This document shows positions 58,580 to 64,000 of a stretch of 64,000 nucleotides of DNA, piece after piece. The first letter of the stretch is position 1; every line of letters begins with the position of its first letter. Source of the stretch: Pararoseomonas sp. SCSIO 73927. GTDB taxonomy: Bacteria > Pseudomonadota > Alphaproteobacteria > Acetobacterales > Acetobacteraceae. The notes below the pieces were generated by a model. That model saw only the letters and a program-made list of their open reading frames with translations, had not been told where the DNA came from and searched no databases. The stretch lies in the NCBI RefSeq assembly GCF_037040815.1, contig NZ_CP146232.1:1054001-1118000 (forward strand). Direction: 5' to 3'. The position numbers and the translations under genes are program-made.

Positions 58580-58765
58580 GCAACGTTCTCCGGGCGGCGG
58601 GCGCCGTCTCCACGTCCGGGCAGCGGGCCGGAAAGGCGCGCCCCGCATTCGCGGCCGGGCAGCGCCAGGGGAGATGGAAGACAGATTCTCATCGCCGTCC
58701 TCTTTGCCTTCTGGAGGGGGCGGCGCGCCGGGACGCGGAGGTGAGTTCCCGGCGCGCCGCGATGC

Positions 58766-59419
58766 TCAGCCCTCGTGGGCGCCGAACATGCTCTTGGCGT
58801 AGTTGATGCCGATGCCGTAAGCCCCGCCCAGCCTCCTCGCGATGCCGGTGGTCAGCTCGTAGGTCTCGCCCCGCGCCCAATCGCGCTGCAGCTCCAGCAG
58901 GTACTGCAGCGCCGTCATCGGCTGCGCGCCGGCCTGGATCATGCGCTGCACGGCGCACTCGTGCGCTTCGGCCGAGACGTCGCCACAGGCATCCGCGACG
59001 AACAGCACTTCAAAGCCCTGGTCCAGCGCCGAGAGCACCGGGCCGACGATGCAGACGGAGGTCCAGAGGCCCGCAAAGGCGATGCGCGGCTTGCCGATGC
59101 GGTTGACCTCCTCGATCACCGCCGCGTCCTCCCAGGTGTTCATGGAGGTTCGGTCGAGCAGTGCCTGGCCCGGGAAGGGAGCGGTCACCTCCTCGAACAT
59201 CGGGCCGGAGAAGGACTTCTCGGCCACGGTGGTGAGAATGGTGGGAACCTTGAACCCGGCGGCCGCCGCGGCAACGAGTCCAGCGTTGTTGCGGAGCTGC
59301 ACGGGATCGATCGACTTGGTCGCGAACGCCATCTGCGACTGGAAATCGATCAGGATCAGGGCGTGGTCGGCGGGGCTGATCAGCCTCTTGCCCGGCGTTG
59401 GCGTCGCGGTCGGCATCAT
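58766..59419 (-). CDS. Isochorismatase-superfamily hydrolase, YcaC-like
   Basis: 217 residues. Asp in LILIDFQSQMAF, SMNTWEDAAVIEEVNR, and the nucleophile Cys in GLWTSVCIVGPVLSAL match the YcaC group and the paralogue at 25266. Separate from the amidohydrolase by 186 bases, probably with its own promoter. Another 217-base gap to the next gene (59420-59636) shows nothing clear. Substrate unknown. Confidence 0.9.
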   Translation of the reverse strand: MMPTATPTPGKRLISPADHALILIDFQSQMAFATKSIDPVQLRNNAGLVAAAAAGFKVPTILTTVAEKSFSGPMFEEVTAPFPGQALLDRTSMNTWEDAAVIEEVNRIGKPRIAFAGLWTSVCIVGPVLSALDQGFEVLFVADACGDVSAEAHECAVQRMIQAGAQPMTALQYLLELQRDWARGETYELTTGIARRLGGAYGIGINYAKSMFGAHEG

Positions 59420-59636
59420 GGGGCGTCCTCAGGCTTCTGCGATGATCTCGGCGGAAGCATCGCGACCGTCGGGCCACGAGACCAGGGCGCAGGTCGCAAG
59501 CTCGGCTTTGCGCCCGTGCAATGGGCCGAGCCCAACCCCTGGCGAAGGGCACGTCGCGCGGCAGGGCACCCGAAGCGGGGCGCGAGAGAAGCCGGAGATG
59601 ATCGCCGGATCCGAGAAGGTGCGCCCCGAGGAGGAA

Positions 59637-61097
59637 TCAAGTCGCGCTTCGCGCCTCCAGCGCCGCGGCCCGGCGCCGGATTTCCTCCGCGGCGCGGGCT
59701 GCGTCCGGGTGCAGCAGCCTGCCGTCGCGCTTCAGCACGCGGCCATCCACCATCACGGTCTCCACCGCCGCGGAGCCGCCCTGGTTCAGCACGGCCGCGA
59801 TCGGATCGTGCACCGGACTGGTGGCGAGCGTGTCCGCCCGCAGCAGCACAATATCCGCCCGCTTGCCGGGCGTGAGGCTGCCGGTGACATCGCCCAGCCC
59901 CGCCGCTTGAGCGCCGCCCAGCGTCGCCCAGCGCAGGGCCTGGCGCGTGGTGAAGGCGACCTGGGGCAACAGCGCGCCGGCCTGCCGCGCCTCCGCGTTC
60001 GCCAGGCCACGCGCGGCGGCGAGGGCGATGCGCGCCTGCACCAGCACGTCCCCGCCCACGCCGGCCGAGATGTCGCTGCCCAGGGCCGCGATGCCGCCCG
60101 CGCGCTGCATCCGCGCGGCGCAGGGGAAGCCGTGGCCCATCTGCATCTCCACTTCCGGCGTGGACACGGTGCTGCCGCCGGCATCCGCGACCATCCTGTA
60201 CTCGTCCTCGTCCAGGTCGTTGGCGTGGGCCAGGGAGACCTTCCGCGTGAGCAGGCCGCGCTCCCGCATCATCGCGATGCCCCTGCGGGTGCGGCCGGCA
60301 TAGACGGGGGCGCCGGCGTGGAACTGGACGAGCAGATCGAAGTCCCGGGCGAGGCGGATGTCGCCCGCCACCTCCTCCATGGTGGAGAAGTCCGGCCCGC
60401 GGATGGCAAGCGCGAGCCGCACGCGGCCGGGCGATGCCATGCGCCCGGCGCGCAGGCGGCGCATGTCCTCCGCCACCGCTTCCGGGCTGTTGGCGCTGCG
60501 CACGCTGCCCGCGCCCGATCCCGCCAGCCCGTAAGCAAAGACGGCGCGGATGCCGGAGGTTTCGAAGGCGTCCAGCGCGGCGTCCGCGTGGTCCGGGCTC
60601 GTCGTCTCGCGGCTCCAGTCCAGGACGGTCGTGACGCCGGCATCGAGGAGCTCCAGGGAGCCGCCGTAATCCGCCGCGCGCAGGTCGTCCGGCGAGAGCC
60701 GGGAGGAGAGCTTCGCGACGACGGTGGCGAAGTACTGCGCCAGCGTCTGGTCCGCCGACATGCCGCGCTGCAGGGACTGGCCGAGATGGATGTGCGCGTT
60801 CACCAGCCCGGGGATGGCGATGCGGCCCGCCGCGTCCATCACCTGCGCGCCTTCCGGTGCGGCCAGGGCGGCGCCGACGGCGGCGATGGCGCCGTTCCGC
60901 ACCAGGATGTCGCCGCCCGCGAGGTCCGGCACGGCCGGATCCATCGTGACGATGGTGGCGCCGCGGATCAGGATCGGGCGGGCCGGATCGTAGGTATCGG
61001 GCACCCGCGCCGTCTCGGGCGAAGTCTGGGCCGCGGCTGGCAGGGGCGCGACGGAGAGCGGCAGCCCGGCCAGCAGGGCGCGGCGGGATGGGCGCAT
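59637..61097 (-). CDS. Amidohydrolase (cytosine deaminase/TrzA-like), probably exported
   Basis: 486 residues. N-terminal signal-like segment (SRRALLAGLPLSVAPLPAAA) followed by the amidohydrolase fold: IPGLVNAHIHLGQSLQRGMS (His-x-His), VQFHAGAP, VSLAHANDLDEDE and LGSDISAGVGG (metal Asp). It resembles TrzA/AtzB-type deaminases. Export is unusual for that group. It is last in the five-gene minus-strand operon from 64000. Confidence 0.88.
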   Translation of the reverse strand: MRPSRRALLAGLPLSVAPLPAAAQTSPETARVPDTYDPARPILIRGATIVTMDPAVPDLAGGDILVRNGAIAAVGAALAAPEGAQVMDAAGRIAIPGLVNAHIHLGQSLQRGMSADQTLAQYFATVVAKLSSRLSPDDLRAADYGGSLELLDAGVTTVLDWSRETTSPDHADAALDAFETSGIRAVFAYGLAGSGAGSVRSANSPEAVAEDMRRLRAGRMASPGRVRLALAIRGPDFSTMEEVAGDIRLARDFDLLVQFHAGAPVYAGRTRRGIAMMRERGLLTRKVSLAHANDLDEDEYRMVADAGGSTVSTPEVEMQMGHGFPCAARMQRAGGIAALGSDISAGVGGDVLVQARIALAAARGLANAEARQAGALLPQVAFTTRQALRWATLGGAQAAGLGDVTGSLTPGKRADIVLLRADTLATSPVHDPIAAVLNQGGSAAVETVMVDGRVLKRDGRLLHPDAARAAEEIRRRAAALEARSAT

Positions 61098-61181
61098 GAA
61101 GGGCGTCCTCGCACCCCCTTGTTGAAGGCCGGTGCCGGGCGGAGGGCTTCGCCGCGGCGCCGTTTTCCGTGTCCGCCCAGG

Positions 61182-62156
61182 TCAGTCCGCGTACTCGCCG
61201 GCGGCGGAGAGGATGGGGCGCCAGCGCGCGATCTCCGCCTCCAGGAAGGCGCGATGCGCCTCCGGCGTGGCCCGCTCCGGCGGCTCGGCCGTGGTGGCGA
61301 GGTCGTTGAAGCGGTTGAGAACGGCCTGATCGGCCAGCGCTGCGCGCAAGGATTGCGCCAGGCGGTCGATCACCGGTCGCGGCGTGCCGTGCGGGGCGTA
61401 GAAGCCGTGCCAGATCGTGACCTGCAGCTGCGGCAGCCCGCCCTCCGTCGTGGTCGGCACGTCCGGCAGGGCGGTGAGGCGCTGCGGGGTGGTGACCGCG
61501 AAGGCCCTGACCCTGTTGTCGCGGATGTAGGGCACGGCATTGGTGGTCTGGTCGCAGGTGATGTCGATGCGGCCGGCCATCATCTCCGTCATCACGGGCG
61601 CCGTGCCGCGGAAGGCGACGGGTGTCATCGGCGTCTGCAGGATGGAGCGGAGGAGCGTGCCGCAGAGCTGGCTGGCGGAGCCCAGGCCGGCATGGGCGAT
61701 GTTCACCTCGGCGCCCGGGCGGCGCAGCCAGGCCAGCAGCTCCGGCAGGTTCCTCGCCGGCAGCTCGGTGCGGCCGATCAGAACCATCGGCACGGGCGTG
61801 ATCAGCCCGACCGCGTCCAGCTGCGTCAGCGGGTCGTAGGGCGGGCGGCGGTAGAGGGTGGGCGCGGTGGCGACGCCGACATTGCCGAGCAGCAGGGTGT
61901 AGCCATCCGGCCGGGCCTGCACGACGCGCTGGGCGCCGAGCGTGCCGCCGGCGCCCGTCACGTTCTCCGCCACCACGGAGACGCCGAGGTCGCGCGACAT
62001 GGCCTCCGCCAGCTGGCGTGCCACCACGTCCGTCGGGCCGCCGGCCGCGAAGGGCACGATGATGGTGATGCTCCTGTCGGGGAACCGGGCCTGCTGCGCG
62101 AGGGCGGGGAAGGCCGCCATCAGGGCGCCCGCCAGCAGGATGAACGCTCTTATCAT
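61182..62156 (-). CDS. Bug/TctC-family substrate-binding protein
   Basis: 324 residues. The signal is IRAFILLAGALMAAFPALAQ. Family patterns: ITIIVPFAAGGPTDVVARQL, VVAENVTGAGGTLGAQRVVQ and ALPDVPTTTEGGLPQLQVTI. It is the fourth orphan TctC protein of the window, and it lies in the BKACE-MDR-cupin-amidohydrolase operon. No membrane partner is present. Confidence 0.93.
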   Translation of the reverse strand: MIRAFILLAGALMAAFPALAQQARFPDRSITIIVPFAAGGPTDVVARQLAEAMSRDLGVSVVAENVTGAGGTLGAQRVVQARPDGYTLLLGNVGVATAPTLYRRPPYDPLTQLDAVGLITPVPMVLIGRTELPARNLPELLAWLRRPGAEVNIAHAGLGSASQLCGTLLRSILQTPMTPVAFRGTAPVMTEMMAGRIDITCDQTTNAVPYIRDNRVRAFAVTTPQRLTALPDVPTTTEGGLPQLQVTIWHGFYAPHGTPRPVIDRLAQSLRAALADQAVLNRFNDLATTAEPPERATPEAHRAFLEAEIARWRPILSAAGEYAD

Positions 62157-62189
62157 TCTTTTTTCCTCCCTTGTGCGCGCGGCCGGGTG

Positions 62190-62552
62190 TCAGCCCGGCG
62201 CGGCAGGCTTCAACGGCATGGCGAGCAGGACGGCGGCGGGGCGGTTCGTGCGGTTCTCCAGCTTCCGCCCCTCGCCCGGGGCGATGCGGCAGGAATCCAG
62301 ACGGCCCAGGGTCACCTCCTCCTGCCGGCCATCGGCCTCCGCGATGATCGTCAGCTCGCCCTCGACCACGACGTAGTGCTTCTCGATGGGCGAGGCGTCG
62401 AGCGCCGTGTGGCTGCCCGGCAGGAGCCAGGAGAGGCCCATCCAGAGCGTGTCCGAAGGCCCGGCCTCCCGGCCCTGCAGGCGGAACATGCGCATGTCGA
62501 AGTGGCCGGGCGCCTCGTAGGGCCGCGCCTCGTCGAGGCGGGTGACATTCAC
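62190..62552 (-). CDS. Small cupin-domain protein
   Basis: 120 residues from GTG 62552, GTGA-coupled to the preceding dehydrogenase. Single cupin: LSWLLPGSHTALDASPIEKH followed by YVVVEGELTIIAEADG and later RIAPGEGRKLENRTNRPAAV. Only part of the usual metal set (His in SHTALDA and EKHYVV, Glu) is evident. Possibly a regulatory or isomerase-like cupin. Confidence 0.82.
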   Translation of the reverse strand: MNVTRLDEARPYEAPGHFDMRMFRLQGREAGPSDTLWMGLSWLLPGSHTALDASPIEKHYVVVEGELTIIAEADGRQEEVTLGRLDSCRIAPGEGRKLENRTNRPAAVLLAMPLKPAAPG

Positions 62553-63559
62553 GGCGCCATCTCCAGCAGCACGCGCTGCGGGGCGCCACCGAGCACGATG
62601 CGGTAGGCCTCCTCGGCCCGGGCGAGCGGAAAGACGTAGTTCTCCTCGATCTCGTAGGGCGTGATCGCGCCGGATTCGAAGCCGGGGCGGAGGGAGTTCA
62701 GGACCGCGCCCGTCTCCGCCGCGCTCAATGCCAGCGTATCCACACCGACATAGCGGTGGCGGGCGCGGTAGAAGGCGAGGATGTCGAAGGGCACAGCGCG
62801 GTCCAGCGTGGCGATGAAGATCTGCGTCCCGCCGTGGCCAAGGGCCGCGTTGCCGGCGGCGAACCAGGGCGAGCCGACGCAATTGAAGACGAGGTCCGCG
62901 CCGTGCCCGCCCGTGGCCGCGAGCACGGCCTCCGCCACCTCGCCCAAGCTGCTGTCGAAGACCGCATCGGCGCCACGGACGGCGGCGGCCGCCTCGGGGC
63001 GGCGGATTCCGGCCAGCACGCGGGCTCCGGCGGCCTTCGCGATGACGCAGGCCGCCTGCCCGACGCGGCCGTTGGCGCCGAGCACAAGCACGGTCTGCCC
63101 CGCCCGGACCCCGCCCGCCTCGCGCCAGCCCACCTCCGCGGTGACGAAGGGCACACCGACCGCGGCAGCCTCCCGCATCGAGAGGTTGGCGGGCTTGCGG
63201 AACACGGCCTCCGGCGGCAGGGCGAGGTAGCGGGCGTGGCTGCCGTCGCGCGTGATGCCGACATCGCCGCCGGAGCCCCAGACCTGGGCGCCGAGGAGTT
63301 CGGCCGGGCCTTCCACCACGGTGCCGGCGAAGTCGCGGCCGGGGGTGCGGGGGTAGACGGCCTTGGGCATGGCGCCGAGCACCGCCTTCACGTCCGATGG
63401 GTTCACGCCGGCGGCGGCCACCTCCACGAGGCACCAGCCCTGCGGCCGTTCCGGCCGGCACTCCTCCAGTCGCAGACCCAGGGAGTGCGGGCCGGCGCCC
63501 TTGGCGGCGACGCGCAGCGCCGGGTTCTTGCCCGTCTCCGGCTGGAAGGCGGCGGACAT
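62549..63559 (-). CDS. MDR-family zinc-type/quinone oxidoreductase-like dehydrogenase
   Basis: 336 residues. GroES-like N-domain with AAAGVNPSDVKAVLG and RTPGRDFAGTVVEG. The Rossmann part is VLVLGANGRVGQAACVIAKA, with DAVFDSSLGEV and DLVFNCVGSPW. Without the Cys/His structural zinc motif it is probably a quinone oxidoreductase (QOR)-like NADPH enzyme. It is coupled to the cupin gene and lies 11 bases from the BKACE stop. Confidence 0.9.
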   Translation of the reverse strand: MSAAFQPETGKNPALRVAAKGAGPHSLGLRLEECRPERPQGWCLVEVAAAGVNPSDVKAVLGAMPKAVYPRTPGRDFAGTVVEGPAELLGAQVWGSGGDVGITRDGSHARYLALPPEAVFRKPANLSMREAAAVGVPFVTAEVGWREAGGVRAGQTVLVLGANGRVGQAACVIAKAAGARVLAGIRRPEAAAAVRGADAVFDSSLGEVAEAVLAATGGHGADLVFNCVGSPWFAAGNAALGHGGTQIFIATLDRAVPFDILAFYRARHRYVGVDTLALSAAETGAVLNSLRPGFESGAITPYEIEENYVFPLARAEEAYRIVLGGAPQRVLLEMAP

Positions 63560-63570
63560 GGCGGGACCTT

Positions 63571-64000
63571 TCAGGACAGGCCGATGATCGCGCGCGCCCG
63601 GGCGGGGCTGGCGATCCTCGGGCCGAGGTGCTCGACGATGCGGCGGGCCTTGGCGACCATCGCCGCGTTGGAAGGGGCGAGGACGCCGCGCTCGATCATC
63701 ACCGCGTCCTCCAGCCCCACGCGCGCGTGGCCGCCGGCGAGGACGGACTGGGCGACCATGGGGAAGGAGGAGCGGCCGGTGCCGATGACCGTGAACTCCG
63801 CATCGGCCGGGATCAGGCCGCGGGCGTAGAGCACCGTCTCCGGCGAGGGCGGGAAGCCGTACTTCACGCCCAGCACGAAGGAGCAGAGCACGGGCGTGCC
63901 GAGCGAGCCGTCGGCCAGCATGTCGCGCATCAAGCCGCAGTCGCCGGAATCAAAGAGCTCGATCTCCGGCACCGCGCCGGCCTCGCGGATGGCCTTGGCC
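63571..64000 (-). CDS. BKACE (DUF849) 3-keto-acid cleavage enzyme, C-terminal part (cut by window edge)
   Basis: 143 codons continue off the right edge; residues upstream of the visible GTG at 63972 (AKAIREAGAV) are in frame, so the GTG is not the start. PEIELFDSGDCGLMRDML, SFVLGVKYGFPPSPETV, GTGRSSFPMV and GGHARVGLEDAVMIERG match the C-terminal half of beta-keto acid cleavage enzymes, which convert a 3-keto acid plus acetyl-CoA into a CoA ester and acetoacetate. The Zn-ligand half lies outside. Start of this operon lies beyond the window. Confidence 0.85.
   Translation of the reverse strand, partial: AKAIREAGAVPEIELFDSGDCGLMRDMLADGSLGTPVLCSFVLGVKYGFPPSPETVLYARGLIPADAEFTVIGTGRSSFPMVAQSVLAGGHARVGLEDAVMIERGVLAPSNAAMVAKARRIVEHLGPRIASPARARAIIGLS

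Noticed and set aside
1-64000. CRISPR arrays, insertion sequences, integrases, tRNA or rRNA genes
   Set aside because: I looked for regular spaced repeats, transposase or integrase motifs and tRNA-like ends and saw none. The recombinase-like HTH at 39859 lacks a catalytic domain.

Overview
The window is GC-rich (roughly 70% by eye), densely coding DNA, with about 64 protein genes, no rRNA or tRNA, no CRISPR array and no recognisable insertion sequence. The codon bias, the many GTG starts in GTGA/ATGA stop-start overlaps, the Bug/TctC binding proteins and the catabolic gene types point to a soil- or plant-associated alphaproteobacterium. A Roseomonas-like member of the Acetobacteraceae is my inference; there is no phylogenetic marker here. 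Nearly all of it is accessory catabolic DNA: a row of small gene sets, many with their own regulator and an orphan periplasmic binding protein.

Region by region. 1-1920: the tail of a TetR regulator, then an epoxide-hydrolase-like gene divergent from a second TetR, with a palindrome between them. 1979-9770: an aromatic ring-cleavage regulon with a TctC protein, aldehyde dehydrogenase, class II aldolase-type decarboxylase, IclR regulator, extradiol (VOC) dioxygenase, FAH-family hydrolase and MhpA-type FAD hydroxylase. The same AT-rich inverted repeat lies in both of its promoter regions. 9794-17219: a MarR-linked set with a luciferase-like monooxygenase, oligopeptide-type binding protein, PuuE-like deacetylase, two alpha/beta hydrolases and an SDR; one 10-bp motif occurs at both promoters. 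17494-21653: LysR, a PQQ dehydrogenase and an SMP-30-like protein. 21781-25913: KefC-like antiporter, then YcaC-like hydrolase, pirin and OsmC (electrophile or quinone stress). 26169-29469: XRE-cupin regulator, PDR/VanB reductase and MOSC protein, divergent from a TRAP binding protein. 29937-32863: TctC, IclR and a bicupin. 33102-38095: a MarR gene and a molybdenum hydroxylase set in the order large, FAD, 2Fe-2S, CoxG.

38282-49380 is the most striking part: about twelve tightly packed minus-strand genes combining a Rieske oxygenase, a small recombinase-like HTH protein, a ferredoxin reductase, aldehyde dehydrogenase, aspartate-dehydrogenase-like protein, TPP-dependent enzyme, two SDRs, an extradiol dioxygenase, an IclR regulator and an alpha/beta hydrolase. 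It is divergent from a TctC gene, and two copies of one inverted repeat lie in the shared promoter region. The parts suggest a complete but, as far as I know, uncharacterised ring-oxidation and cleavage route, possibly for a nitrogen-bearing aromatic.

50964-59419 resembles the MhqO/MhqD/DoxX quinone-detoxification theme (dioxygenase, hydrolase, pirin, LysR, MFS, DoxX, amidohydrolase, YcaC-like). 59637-64000 is a BKACE, zinc-type dehydrogenase, cupin, TctC and amidohydrolase operon cut by the window edge. Substrates are not determined for any cluster; the regulator-operator pairings are inferred from repeated motifs and position.
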